From the NCBI GenBank assembly GCA_016706685.1, contig JADJJE010000050.1, positions 62,001 through 126,000 on the forward strand: 64,000 bases of DNA, given 5' to 3'. Position numbers and translations under genes: made by a program. The stretch is from Sandaracinaceae bacterium. GTDB taxonomy: Bacteria > Myxococcota_A > Polyangia > Polyangiales > Houyiibacteriaceae. The notes beneath the pieces were generated by a model. It was not told the DNA's origin, searched no databases, and was given only the letters and a program-made list of their open reading frames with translations. Positions 21,767-31,317 of this stretch are shown piece after piece; the first letter of the stretch is position 1, and each line of letters opens with the position of its first letter.

Positions 21767-22719
21767 TGCAGCTCCCCCCGGGTGACTTCGAGGAAGAGCT
21801 GCTCGAGGTCGTCGCGCTCGGGCTCCACGCGCACCACGCGCAGGCCCGCGCCCACGGCGGCGTCCACCACGTCGGCCACCACCCCTTCGTCGCCCAGGTA
21901 GGCCACGCGCATGTCGCCGTCCGGGCTGCGGTCGATGGCGCTCACGCCCGGCACCGCGCGCAGCACGTTGGCCACCTCGGGGTCGAGCGCCGCGCCGCTG
22001 CGCAGGAAGCGCATGCGCAACACGCGCTGGGGCTGGGCTTGCCGGTCGAGCGACGCCACCGCGCCGATGGGCCCGGCGGCCCGTACGCGGCCGGCTTCGA
22101 GCACCACCACCGAAGTCACCATGTCGCTCAGCTCGGTGAGGATGTGGCTGGACAGGATGACCGTCTTGCCCATGGTGCGCAGCTGCGCGATGAGGTCCCG
22201 CATCTCGATGCGCGCGCGCGGGTCGAGGCCGTTGGCCGGCTCGTCGAAGATGAGCACCTTCGGGTCGTTCAGCAGCGTGCGCGCGATGCACAGCCGCTGC
22301 TTCATGCCCTTGCTCAGGCTGGACACCATGCGGTCGCGCAGCTTCCCGAGGTCGGTCAGCTCCATGACGGCGTCCATGGTGCGCGTGCGGGCGTCGCGCG
22401 GCAGCCCATAGGCCGAGGCGAAGAACTCGAGGTACTCGCTGACGGTGGTGCGCTCGTACACACCGAAGCCGTCGGGCATGAAGCCGATCTTGCGGCGCAC
22501 CGCGGCCGGGTCGTCCAGCACGTCCACGCCGTCGATCACGACGCGCCCGTAGTGCGGCTCGAGCAGCGTGGCCAGCATGCGCAAGGTGGTGGTCTTGCCG
22601 GCTCCGTTGGGGCCGATGAAGCCCATGACCTCGTTGGCGCCCACGCTGAACGACACGTCGTTCAAGACCTGCAGCTTGCCGAAGAAGTGCGAGACGTGCT
22701 CCACGCGGACGATGCTCAT
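21763..22719 (-). CDS. ABC transporter ATP-binding protein
   Basis: 318 aa from ATG 22719 (MSIVRVEHVSHFFGKLQVLN). Walker A GPNGAGKTTTLRML, Q-loop region IGFMPDGFGVYERTTVSEYL, ABC signature LSKGMKQRLCIARTLLNDPK, Walker B VLIFDEPANGLDPRARIEM and the H-switch ILSSHILTELSDM are all intact. The ~90-residue C-terminal extension after the ATPase core resembles that of ABC-2/gliding-type exporter subunits. Both gene junctions are 4-nt ATGA overlaps. It drives the permease encoded next in the operon. Confidence 0.97.
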   Translation of the reverse strand: MSIVRVEHVSHFFGKLQVLNDVSFSVGANEVMGFIGPNGAGKTTTLRMLATLLEPHYGRVVIDGVDVLDDPAAVRRKIGFMPDGFGVYERTTVSEYLEFFASAYGLPRDARTRTMDAVMELTDLGKLRDRMVSSLSKGMKQRLCIARTLLNDPKVLIFDEPANGLDPRARIEMRDLIAQLRTMGKTVILSSHILTELSDMVTSVVVLEAGRVRAAGPIGAVASLDRQAQPQRVLRMRFLRSGAALDPEVANVLRAVPGVSAIDRSPDGDMRVAYLGDEGVVADVVDAAVGAGLRVVRVEPERDDLEQLFLEVTRGELQ

Positions 22720-24731
22720 GGGGTCACCTGCCCTTCGGTGGGTGGCGCGACGACCTCGGGCAACGGCTGCGGGATGCCGAGGGGTAGGTTCGCGTTGCGT
22801 CGCGCTGCCACGAACACGAAGCGCCGCTCCCACTCGAGCTCGAAGCCGTCGGAGCTCGCCCCGTCGCCGTTGCCTTCCACGCGAGCCCAGACGCCCTCGC
22901 GCGAGGCATCGGCGCGCATGACCGACATGGCGGCGCGCAGCGCCAGCGTGGCATCCACCGGCATGCCCATGGCCAGCGCCGTGGCCTCCACCTCGGGTGA
23001 GCTGCCACGCCCCATGCGCAGCTCCCACTCGGGCAGCATGGCCAGCACGCTGGTGGGCTGCGCGCGCTGCTCTCCGGGGGCCAAGTCACCCAGCACGTAC
23101 ACGTCGCCCGCCGCGCTCACGTAGATGGCTCCCATCAGGCGCTGACGCCCGGCGTTGACCACCGTGACCTGGGTGAGGCTGTCGTGGCGAATGTCCACGC
23201 GCAGCGCGCCGCCCGTGTCCAGCAGCGACTGCTCCTGCGTGACGATGGTCTCCCACAAGCCACCGCGCAGCCCCGTGAGCGCCAGGCCTCCCTGCTGCAC
23301 CTCGGCCACCACGCCGCGGCCAGCGCTGTCCGGCTCGAGCAGCATGGCGCGCACGCCGGCCTCCGGGACCGCGTCGAAGGTGCGCGGCCGCGTGAGGTAG
23401 TAGCTCACGTAGCGCGTCCGAACGCCGCGCGTGTCGCCGCTCGGCAGCTCCAGCACGTCGATGACGCGCGCGCGCATGCTCACGCCCTTGCTGAGGTAGG
23501 CCGCGCTGGCCATCAGCAGCAGGCACCCGAGCGCGATGAGCGGCGTGGTGAGCAGCGCCACGGTGGGGCGCCCCTGACGCTCCACGTAGCGAAAGTTGAG
23601 AGGGCCCACGGCCAGCACGTAGAGCAGCAGCAAGATGGCCACGATGCCGAGCGCCGGACGGAACGACTCGTTGGGGTCCAGCGCCGTGCGCAGCGACGCG
23701 GGGTCCTCGGGCACTCCGCCGAGCGCGTGCTGAGCCCGCATGGTACGCGCGTGGTGCTGCAGAAGCGCCCGCAGCAGGTCCTGCGTGGCGCTGGGGTCGG
23801 CGTCGGCGGCGTTCGCGTCCCAGCCCAGGAGGAACGCGGTCCCGAAGCCGAGCGGGCGCGACACACCAAACGGTTCGATCTGGATGCTGGTGTCGCCCGT
23901 GGTGTGAAAGCGCCGCGCGCGTTGCCACGAGTTCTGTGTGAGCCCCGCGAGCACCTCCAGCTCATCGAGCGCGGTGCAGGTCACCTGCCCCAGCAGCTCG
24001 CGCACGATGGGCGCGTCGCAGTCTTCCGGGCGCCGCGGCACTAGCACCACGCGGCCCCCCGCCTGGATGTGTCCCACCAGCGCACGCCGCGCCGCGCCCT
24101 CCAGCTTCTCGGCGTCGGCCACGGCCGCGAACACCATCGGGTAGTTGGACCACCCCGCCACGTCGTCGGGCACCAGCGGGTCGCCGCTCTCCGGCGCGAA
24201 CGATGTCTCGGCCAGGATGAGGTCGCCGCCGTAGAGCGCGGGACTGCCGAGGGTGCCGCTGGACACGGCAAAGAGGTGGCCGCGCATGCGCGGCGGGTTG
24301 GCCAGCACCACCAGGCCCACGCCGCTCCGCATGGTGAGCGCCACGCTCGCGCGCTGCAGCGGGATGCCGGCAGGGGCATACGTCAGGACGACGCGCTCGG
24401 CGGCGGGGCCCACCTGCAGCGACACCCGCACGTCTCGCTGCTGACGCGCTGGCACGTCCACGCGCACGCGCTGTGGCAGGTCGCGGTCGCGCCAGCCCTC
24501 GGGCTGGATCAGCAGCTCGCCGCTGAGGTCCCGGCCCGTGTGGTTGGTGAGCGACACGCGCAGCGCGATGGTCCCCGCCGTGCCCATGGACTCCGACGCG
24601 AACAGCGGCGCCGCCTCCAGCGTGACCTCGCTGCGCGGCGGAGCGGCATTCCCGTCCGGCGGCTGGGCGAGCGCCAGCGCGGGGCTCAGCATCAGGCACA
24701 GCGAAAGGAGCGCGAGCGGGCGACCCCTCAT
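22716..24731 (-). CDS. Operon membrane protein with secreted N-terminal half and two membrane helices
   Basis: 671 aa from ATG 24731. A cleavable signal peptide (RPLALLSLCLMLSPALALA) precedes a ~380-residue beta-rich region with NHTGRDLSGELLIQPEGW and PARQQRDVRVSLQVGPA, then an amidotransferase-like stretch (LVGHIQAGGRVVLVPRRPED). Two helices follow, LGIVAILLLLYVLAVGPLNF and LLTTPLIALGCLLLMASAAY, then a C-terminal soluble part. The GPLNF signature between helix and loop is typical of Bat/DUF58 cluster membrane proteins. It overlaps MoxR and the ABC ATPase gene by 4 nt each. Likely an extracytoplasmic partner of the transporter; function inferred only from context. Confidence 0.85.
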   Translation of the reverse strand: MRGRPLALLSLCLMLSPALALAQPPDGNAAPPRSEVTLEAAPLFASESMGTAGTIALRVSLTNHTGRDLSGELLIQPEGWRDRDLPQRVRVDVPARQQRDVRVSLQVGPAAERVVLTYAPAGIPLQRASVALTMRSGVGLVVLANPPRMRGHLFAVSSGTLGSPALYGGDLILAETSFAPESGDPLVPDDVAGWSNYPMVFAAVADAEKLEGAARRALVGHIQAGGRVVLVPRRPEDCDAPIVRELLGQVTCTALDELEVLAGLTQNSWQRARRFHTTGDTSIQIEPFGVSRPLGFGTAFLLGWDANAADADPSATQDLLRALLQHHARTMRAQHALGGVPEDPASLRTALDPNESFRPALGIVAILLLLYVLAVGPLNFRYVERQGRPTVALLTTPLIALGCLLLMASAAYLSKGVSMRARVIDVLELPSGDTRGVRTRYVSYYLTRPRTFDAVPEAGVRAMLLEPDSAGRGVVAEVQQGGLALTGLRGGLWETIVTQEQSLLDTGGALRVDIRHDSLTQVTVVNAGRQRLMGAIYVSAAGDVYVLGDLAPGEQRAQPTSVLAMLPEWELRMGRGSSPEVEATALAMGMPVDATLALRAAMSVMRADASREGVWARVEGNGDGASSDGFELEWERRFVFVAARRNANLPLGIPQPLPEVVAPPTEGQVTP

Positions 24732-25753
24732 CCTGCGATCCCGGCGACCGCGTCGGAGGCGGTGGGCACCTCTTCGATCAGCTTCGCGAGGATCTTGTCC
24801 GTGCTCACCCCGTCCGCGTCGGCCTCGAAGTTGGGGATCAAGCGGTGCCGCAGCGCCGGCAGGAGCACCCGCTGCACGTCGGGCAGCGACACGTGCGCGC
24901 GCCCGTTCATGAGGGCCACCACCTTGGCGGCCAGGAGCACGCTCTGCGCGCCACGCACCCCCGCGCCATAGCGCAGCCACGAGCGAGCCGCGCTGGCGGC
25001 CGCATCACAGGTGGGGTCCGACATGCGCACGAAGCGGGCCACGTAGCGCGCGATGGGCGAGGCCACCTGCACGCTGCGCACCAGCTCGCGCTGCTCGAGG
25101 ATGCGCGCGGCGTCCAGCACCACGGGGACCGTCTCGCTCACCAGGCCCGTGGTGCGGTGCAGGATGGCCACCAGCGTGTCTTCGTCGGGGTTGGGGACCA
25201 GCACCTTGAACAGGAAGCGGTCGAGCTGCGCCTCGGGCAGCGGATAGGTGCCCTCCATCTCGATGGGGTTCTCGGTGGCGAGCACGAAGAACGGGGCCTG
25301 CAGCGCGTGCCGCTTGCCGGCGATGGTCACGCTCTGCTCGGCCATGGCCTCGAGCAGGGCGCTCTGCGTCTTGGGGGTGGCGCGGTTGATCTCGTCGGCC
25401 AGCACCAGCTGCCCGAAGATGGGCCCGCGCTGCAGCTCGAAGCGCTTCCGGCCGTGCTCGTCCTCCACCACCATCTGCGTGCCCACGATGTCGGCCGGCA
25501 TGAGGTCGGGCGTGAACTGGATGCGCGAGAAGTGCAGCGACATGGCCTCCGCCAGCGTGCGCACCAGCAGCGTCTTGCCGAGGCCCGGTGCGCCCTCGAG
25601 CAGCACGTGCCCGCCCGCGAAGAGGCAGATCAGCACCTCCTCGACCACACCGTCCTGGCCCACGATCACCTTGGCCACCGCGTCCCGCAGGCGCGCGACG
25701 TCTTCCCCGAAGCGGACGAGCGCGTCCGGGTGGGGCTGCATTGGCTCGCTCAT
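24728..25753 (-). CDS. MoxR-family AAA+ ATPase
   Basis: 341 aa. The N-terminal helix leads to KVIVGQDGVVEEVLICLFAG, then Walker A LLEGAPGLGKTLLVRTLAEA, IQFTPDLMPADIVGTQM, Walker B VLADEINRATPKTQSALLEA, sensor 1 FFVLATENPIEMEGTYPLPE and AQLDRFLFKV. The C-terminal lid has SWLRYGAGVRGAQSVLLAAK with VALMNGRAHV. All are standard MoxR features. MoxR ATPases act as chaperones for VWA proteins; here DUF58, BatA-like and VWA genes lie downstream in the same operon. Starts and stops overlap neighbours by 4 nt. Confidence 0.97.
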   Translation of the reverse strand: MSEPMQPHPDALVRFGEDVARLRDAVAKVIVGQDGVVEEVLICLFAGGHVLLEGAPGLGKTLLVRTLAEAMSLHFSRIQFTPDLMPADIVGTQMVVEDEHGRKRFELQRGPIFGQLVLADEINRATPKTQSALLEAMAEQSVTIAGKRHALQAPFFVLATENPIEMEGTYPLPEAQLDRFLFKVLVPNPDEDTLVAILHRTTGLVSETVPVVLDAARILEQRELVRSVQVASPIARYVARFVRMSDPTCDAAASAARSWLRYGAGVRGAQSVLLAAKVVALMNGRAHVSLPDVQRVLLPALRHRLIPNFEADADGVSTDKILAKLIEEVPTASDAVAGIAG

Positions 25754-27480
25754 TCGTCACCTCCAAAGAACTCGCGCACGTGCTCTCGATACTCGCGCGG
25801 GATGGGGGCGCGCTCCACCCCTTGCCCGCCGCTGCCGGCCACCGCCGTGCCAGAGCCGACCACTTCGCCTGCCGGAGCGCCGCTGCCCTGCGGGTCCACC
25901 CACTCCACCCAGGAGCGCGATGGCGAGCCGGCGCGGCGCGTGGGGCGCACACGACCCAGCAGGGGGGAGTCGGCGTCCAAGACATCGGTCTGGCCGCCCT
26001 CGGGGCCCTGGCCACCGCCTTGCCCAGCGCCGCCGGTGCCGGAGCCGCTCCCCTGCCCTTGGCCGCTTCCCTGTCCTTGGCCCTGGCCCTGACCTTGGCC
26101 TTGCCCCTGACCCTGGCCTTGACCCTGACCCTGACCCTGACGGGCCACCGGGATGCCACCACCGCGGCCGCCCTGCGTCATGCCGCCCGGCTGCGGCGGT
26201 GAGCCGTCCCCGCTGCCGCCCACTTGGCGCTGCAGGTCATCGAGCGCCGCCAGCGCGTCGCGCAGCTGCTGCTCCATTTCGTCGGCCGTGGGAGGGCTCG
26301 CGGCATCGGCAGCCTCGGCCGCCGCTTGGTCGTTCTCGGCGGCCTGCGCGTCGGCCAGCGCGTTGCCCAGCCGCTGCCGCTCCTCGGGCGTGAGGCGCCG
26401 CCAGGCCTCGGCCATGGCGTCCACCATGGCCTGGTTCAGGCCTTCCGCGTCGCCGTCGCGCGCCAGGCGCTCCAGCGTCCGGTCCAGCGCGGCGCGCTGC
26501 GTCTCGGGCATGGCCTCGGCCAGCTGACGCGCCAGGGCCGCCTGCTGGCTACGCCGGTCCAGCGTGTCGCGCTGCCGCAAGAGGCCATCGGCCAGCTCGT
26601 TGTCGCCCGCCGCGCGGGCCGCCTCGGCTGCCTGCGTGAGCGCCTGGCGTGCGCGCTCGCGGTCCGCCGCCTCGCGCCGCCCCGCCGCGCGCTGCACGGC
26701 CCGCGACAAGGACTCGAGGTCGCGCTCGGCCACGGCCCGCGCCATCTCGCGTTCCCCCGCCAGCGCATCCGTGGCGGCCTCGCGCGCGCGCTGTTGCGAA
26801 GGCGTGTCCGCGCGGCGCGCCTGGGCCACCTCTTCGCGCACGCGGTGCAGGCCGTCCAGCGCCTCGCGCCGTGGCATGCCTTCTGAGAAGCGCTGCCGCA
26901 GCGCCTCGGCGTCCTGGGCGGCCCGTTCCAGCTGCGCGCGCTGCGCCTCGTCCCGTGCCTGGCGCGGCAGCTCGGCCACACGCGTGAGCGCCGGCGCGAT
27001 GGCCAGCGTGACGCTCTCGGCCCCGGGCGGGCGGCGCACGGGCGGCGGCAGCGGCACGCCGTACACGGCCAGCAGCGCGGCGGCATAGAACGCGATGCCC
27101 AGCCACTCACCGTTCAGCACGCGGGGCCGCACGTCGCGCGCGGTCTTGCCGTGCAGCGCCGCCTGGGCTTGCTGCTGCGTGTGCACATGGGCGCCGCCCT
27201 CGAAGCTCGAGACCAGCGCAAAGCCGGCGTCCAGCCGCTGGTCCACGTAGGTCACCAGATCGAGCGGGGCATCATGCCGCGTGAGCGCGCGCCCGAGCGC
27301 AGCCAGCAGGGCCACACCCAGCCCCACCAGGGCGTGCCAGCGGGGCACGGCGGGCAGCGCGAGCGCCAGCAGCACGCTGAGCGTGCCCACCACGATCACC
27401 CACGTGGCGAAGGTGCGCACGAAGGTCCGGAGCCGGACGGCGCGCTGCACGGCAACGAGCAGGTGGGGGAGCTGGTCCAT
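25750..27480 (-). CDS. First gene of the Bat-type operon: membrane-anchored coiled-coil protein with Gln-Gly repeat
   Basis: 576 aa. Two or three N-terminal helices (TFATWVIVVGTLSVLLALAL, ALVGLGVALLAALGRAL, LGIAFYAAALLAVYGVPLP) anchor a long, highly charged Ala/Arg/Glu helical region (about residues 165-400) predicted as coiled coil. A low-complexity tract of about fourteen QG dipeptides follows (DNA about 26051-26140), then GSGTGGAGQGGGQGPEGGQ and a C-terminal segment ending REYREHVREFFGGDE. That last motif resembles the end of DUF4175-type proteins found beside MoxR genes. Overlaps moxR by 4 nt. Upstream of 27480 a promoter is expected, but none is obvious. Confidence 0.85.
   Translation of the reverse strand: MDQLPHLLVAVQRAVRLRTFVRTFATWVIVVGTLSVLLALALPAVPRWHALVGLGVALLAALGRALTRHDAPLDLVTYVDQRLDAGFALVSSFEGGAHVHTQQQAQAALHGKTARDVRPRVLNGEWLGIAFYAAALLAVYGVPLPPPVRRPPGAESVTLAIAPALTRVAELPRQARDEAQRAQLERAAQDAEALRQRFSEGMPRREALDGLHRVREEVAQARRADTPSQQRAREAATDALAGEREMARAVAERDLESLSRAVQRAAGRREAADRERARQALTQAAEAARAAGDNELADGLLRQRDTLDRRSQQAALARQLAEAMPETQRAALDRTLERLARDGDAEGLNQAMVDAMAEAWRRLTPEERQRLGNALADAQAAENDQAAAEAADAASPPTADEMEQQLRDALAALDDLQRQVGGSGDGSPPQPGGMTQGGRGGGIPVARQGQGQGQGQGQGQGQGQGQGQGQGSGQGQGSGSGTGGAGQGGGQGPEGGQTDVLDADSPLLGRVRPTRRAGSPSRSWVEWVDPQGSGAPAGEVVGSGTAVAGSGGQGVERAPIPREYREHVREFFGGDE
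26051..26140 (-). repeat. Hexanucleotide-based repeat encoding poly(Gln-Gly)
   Basis: Imperfect tandem six-base units (CTTGGC/CCTGAC on the plus strand) encode alternating Gln and Gly in the preceding gene. Units differ by synonymous changes, so the repeat is old enough to have diverged at third positions. Whole-unit slippage would keep the reading frame. Confidence 0.75.
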
Positions 27481-27534
27481 CGGATACGCGACCCAGAGTG
27501 CGCCAAAAGGCTTGGCTGCACTCCAAGAACGTCC

Positions 27535-28104
27535 CTATTCGACCACACCTTCCCCATTGCCCGAAAGAGTCCCGTGGGGCGAGGGAGCCGCGGTCGCCCC
27601 GCCGTCCTCCAGCACGCCACCGTCGGGCCCAGCCGCGGGGGCCTCCACCGGCTCGGGCGGAGCCATGCTGCGCAGGTGCGCCACCAGCCCGCGGACGCCC
27701 TCGGGGGGGACGCGCTCCCCGAACGCCGGCATCATGCCGCGCCCGAGGGTGATGATGGAGACCAGCTGGTCGTCGCTCAGGGTGGCCTGCCACTGAGCGC
27801 TCTGGAAGTTGGGGAGCCGCATGATGGGCGCGCGATCCGGACCGTCGCCGCGGCCCTCTGCGCCATGGCAGCCCGCGCAGGCCACCAGGTACACCGTGCG
27901 CGCCGTGCGCTGCTCGGGGGTGAGGCCGTCATCCACGGGGGCCGCGGGCACCTGAGCCCCCTCTGCGCCACCCGGCACCGAGTCGGGCGGGTGCGCGTGG
28001 TCCGCCGGAGTCCACGTCTCGGTGGCCGTGGGCGCGCGGTCGCAGCCCAGCGCGAGGAGCAGCGCCACCGTCACCCACACACCGTCGAGCTTGCGCAGCG
28101 CCAT
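27535..28104 (-). CDS. Cytochrome c-type lipoprotein
   Basis: 189 aa from ATG 28104, which overlaps the hisG stop (TGATG). The signal VWVTVALLLALGC gives a lipid-anchored Cys at residue 21. After a linker, YLVACAGCHGAEGRGDG supplies the single haem-binding CAGCH at residues 76-80, and RLPNFQSAQW then GRGMMPAFGERVPPEGVRGL supplies the distal Met ligand and C-terminal helix. The order is that of class I cytochromes. The C-terminus is A/P/D/G-rich. Probably a periplasmic, membrane-tethered electron carrier. Its coupling to hisG is unexpected and may be only positional. Confidence 0.87.
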   Translation of the reverse strand: MALRKLDGVWVTVALLLALGCDRAPTATETWTPADHAHPPDSVPGGAEGAQVPAAPVDDGLTPEQRTARTVYLVACAGCHGAEGRGDGPDRAPIMRLPNFQSAQWQATLSDDQLVSIITLGRGMMPAFGERVPPEGVRGLVAHLRSMAPPEPVEAPAAGPDGGVLEDGGATAAPSPHGTLSGNGEGVVE

Positions 28105-28760
28105 CACTCGGAGTCCTTCAGCGCGGCCAGCAGCGGCGCAATGAGCTCGCGCTTGAGCTTGAAGCCCGCGCGGTTGGCCACCACCACGGACGACACCTCC
28201 ACCACCAGCTCGAGCGGCGCGAGGCCGTTCTGCTTGAGCGTCTCACCCGTCTCCACGAGGTCCACGATGACGTCGGCCAGGCCCGTGAGCGGTGCCAATT
28301 CCACGCTGCCCTGCAGGAAGATGGTCTCTACGGGGAGGCCCTTCTGCCGGAAGTGGCGCGTGGCGATGTTGGGGAACTTGGTGCCCACGCGCAGCGTGCG
28401 CCCGCCGCGACCCGCCACCGGATAGCTGCCCGGCACACCGCACACCATCATGTTGCAGCGCCCGATGCCGAGATCGATGGGCGCGTACAGGTCGTACTCG
28501 CGCTCCAGCAGCACGTCGCGCCCCACCACGCCCACGTCGGCGGCGCCGTACTCCACGTAGGTGGGCACGTCGTCGGGCTTCAACAACAGGAAGCTGACAC
28601 CGCGCTTGGTGTCGCGCCGGATGAGCTGGCGCGTGTCCTCGGTGAGCGCGCGCGTGTCGATGCCGGCACGCTGAAAGCGCGGGATGAGCTGCTGCAGCAC
28701 GCGCCCCTTGGGCACGGCGATGATCAGGCTGTCTTCGGGCGAGCGCTGGTTGCGACCCAC
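28104..28760 (-). CDS. hisG: ATP phosphoribosyltransferase catalytic subunit, short form
   Basis: 218 aa from GTG 28760, one base after the murA stop. It catalyses the first step of histidine synthesis (ATP + PRPP to phosphoribosyl-ATP). Seen: SLIIAVPKGRVLQQLIPRFQ at the N-terminus, DVPTYVEYGAADVGVVGRDV, CNMMVCGVPGS, RVGTKFPNIATRHFRQKGLP, and VELAPLTGLADVIVDLVETG (PRPP-binding region). It lacks the ~80-residue C-terminal regulatory domain of long HisG, so activity should need a HisZ subunit encoded elsewhere. It lies between murA and a cytochrome c gene. Confidence 0.95.
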   Translation of the reverse strand: MGRNQRSPEDSLIIAVPKGRVLQQLIPRFQRAGIDTRALTEDTRQLIRRDTKRGVSFLLLKPDDVPTYVEYGAADVGVVGRDVLLEREYDLYAPIDLGIGRCNMMVCGVPGSYPVAGRGGRTLRVGTKFPNIATRHFRQKGLPVETIFLQGSVELAPLTGLADVIVDLVETGETLKQNGLAPLELVVEVSSVVVANRAGFKLKRELIAPLLAALKDSE

Positions 28761-28761
28761 G

Positions 28762-30027
<1,266 letters not shown>

Positions 30028-30034
30028 GGGGGGG

Positions 30035-30063
30035 TGCTTACGCCACGGCTTCGGGGACCGCAA
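30035..30063 (-). promoter_or_regulatory. Putative murA promoter, leaderless geometry
   Basis: On the minus strand TTGCGG (30063-30058), a 17-nt spacer and TAAGCA (30040-30035) lie 7 nt before the GTG at 30027. This supports the GTG start and implies a transcript starting at or close to the initiation codon. Confidence 0.42.
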
Positions 30064-30376
30064 GCTTTCCTCCTGCTGGTGGGTGGATGTGGGCGTTCTG
30101 GGGGGCGTGATCGATCGGAGGGCGAGGGGCATCCTGTTCTGCGGGTGCGCTCGCGCTGGCGCTCGCTCTGATACGTCCCTGAAAGCGGCACTTCGCTGCG
30201 CTGCGTTTGCTTTCTGGGGCCCATCAAGCCCCGCTGAACAGGACGCCCCTCGCCCTCCATGGCGGCGTCCGTCGAAGCGCGCATGAGCCCCGGGTGGGAC
30301 GGTTGGGGCCCCTTCGCTCGCGAGGGGCTCGACGGAGTGAGGGGGGCGCGGGCAGTGCCTCACGTTCATCGTGGAC

Positions 30377-30424
30377 GTGGTCGTGGTCGTGGTCGTGAGC
30401 CTTGTCGGCGACGGCGACGGCGAC
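30377..30424. repeat. Two short hexanucleotide repeats in the murA / PP2C-like gap
   Basis: GTGGTC units repeat at 30377-30397 and GGCGAC units at 30407-30424. Between murA (30027) and the next start (30482) about 450 bases hold no convincing gene. One frame through the first repeat reads as a run of Val and looks like an extension of the downstream gene, but a good promoter lies between the repeat and the preferred start. Otherwise I see only the two divergent promoters. Confidence 0.55.
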
Positions 30425-30446
30425 GGGTGCTGTGCGGACGAGGGGC

Positions 30447-30475
30447 TTGAGGCCGGATCGTCGACAGCCTACGGT
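30447..30475 (+). promoter_or_regulatory. Promoter of the PP2C-like gene
   Basis: TTGAGG (30447-30452), a 17-nt spacer, TACGGT (30470-30475), then 6 nt to GTG 30482. This close placement decides the start codon in favour of 30482 and against the in-frame upstream candidate at 30371. Confidence 0.5.
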
Positions 30476-30481
30476 TCGCGT

Positions 30482-31252
30482 GTGGCGTTGGAGATCCGGA
30501 GTGCGACTGCGTTTCGTTGGGGGCCGCCCCGGCTGGTGGGGCAGGAGTCCGACTTGGTCCGCGTGTTGGAAGAGGGGGCGGTGACGGTGGTGCTGATGGC
30601 GAACGCCTCCGAGGGCGGGTTCTCGTCGTGCTGGCCGGCGGGTTCGCGGCTGTTGCTCGACCTCTTCGAAGCGGAGTGGGCGGGCACGTGCGGAGAGGTG
30701 GCTGCGCGACTCGAAGAGGCGTTTCGCGGCGTGGCGCGCCGGTTCGCCGAGACGGCGCCGTCGCTCTGTCCGGATGCCATGTGGGACGCGGAGGATGCGC
30801 CGACTGGGTGCCTCCTCGTGTTGGTGGGCACCGAGCTCGGGTGGCAGGCGGCCTGGATTGGCGGCGATGTCGCGGTGTTGGTGCGGCGAGGTGAGGTGGT
30901 CGGCGCCACGCGGCCGCACACGCTGCTCGAGCATTTCCGGGCGGAGAGTCCGGACAGAGAGGTGGACCCCGCCATCATTCCTGCGGTCATCGCGCGGACG
31001 ATTGGGCTTCCGGGCGAACGCAGCATGACGCCGTCGTTTGCGGCGTTCACGTGGGAGCCCAGCGACACGCTCGTCGTGATGAACTGGTCGCTGCACCGAG
31101 GGGATGCGGGCGCGGTGCAGGCGGCGGCGAAGGAGGCCGCCAGGAGTGCGTCACCGTCCGCGCTCGCGGAGCGTCTCGTGGAGCAGGCCTGGTCGCGCGA
31201 GTTGCTGGCGTATGCGGCGGTGGCCGTGCTGCGCCTGGAGGGGGACGCGTAG
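30482..31252 (+). CDS. PP2C-like protein, probable pseudophosphatase
   Basis: 256 aa from GTG 30482 (VALEIRSATAFRWGPPRLVG). The overall order follows PP2C phosphatases: an N-terminal strand, a Gly-Gly turn (MANASEGGFSS), a long helix (VAARLEEAFRGVARRFAETA), the core strands TGCLLVLVGTELGWQAAWIG and GDVAVLVRRGEVVGATRPHT, and LVVMNWSLHRGD near the end. The canonical metal ligands (DG in DGMGG, the final GxxDN) are not visible: DGMGG is NASEGG and D/N near the end is replaced. A binding or regulatory role is more likely than catalysis. Family assignment is inference. Confidence 0.6.
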   Translation: MALEIRSATAFRWGPPRLVGQESDLVRVLEEGAVTVVLMANASEGGFSSCWPAGSRLLLDLFEAEWAGTCGEVAARLEEAFRGVARRFAETAPSLCPDAMWDAEDAPTGCLLVLVGTELGWQAAWIGGDVAVLVRRGEVVGATRPHTLLEHFRAESPDREVDPAIIPAVIARTIGLPGERSMTPSFAAFTWEPSDTLVVMNWSLHRGDAGAVQAAAKEAARSASPSALAERLVEQAWSRELLAYAAVAVLRLEGDA

Positions 31253-31280
31253 GACGGCCGAAAGAGCGGTGCGTACCCCG

Positions 31281-31310
31281 TTGCTTGTCTTCGAACCCAG
31301 CGAGTACTTT
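31281..31310 (+). promoter_or_regulatory. Promoter of the first lipoprotein/collagen-like unit
   Basis: TTGCTT (31281-31286), 18-nt spacer, TACTTT (31305-31310), then 7 nt to ATG 31318. The same layout precedes the second copy of the unit at 33199-33228. Confidence 0.45.
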
Positions 31311-31317
31311 GCGCAGG

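Noticed and set aside
30371..30481. Upstream extension of the PP2C-like gene starting in the GTGGTC repeat.
   Set aside because: It would encode a poly-Val run, and a good promoter (TTGAGG-17-TACGGT) lies inside it, 6 nt before GTG 30482.
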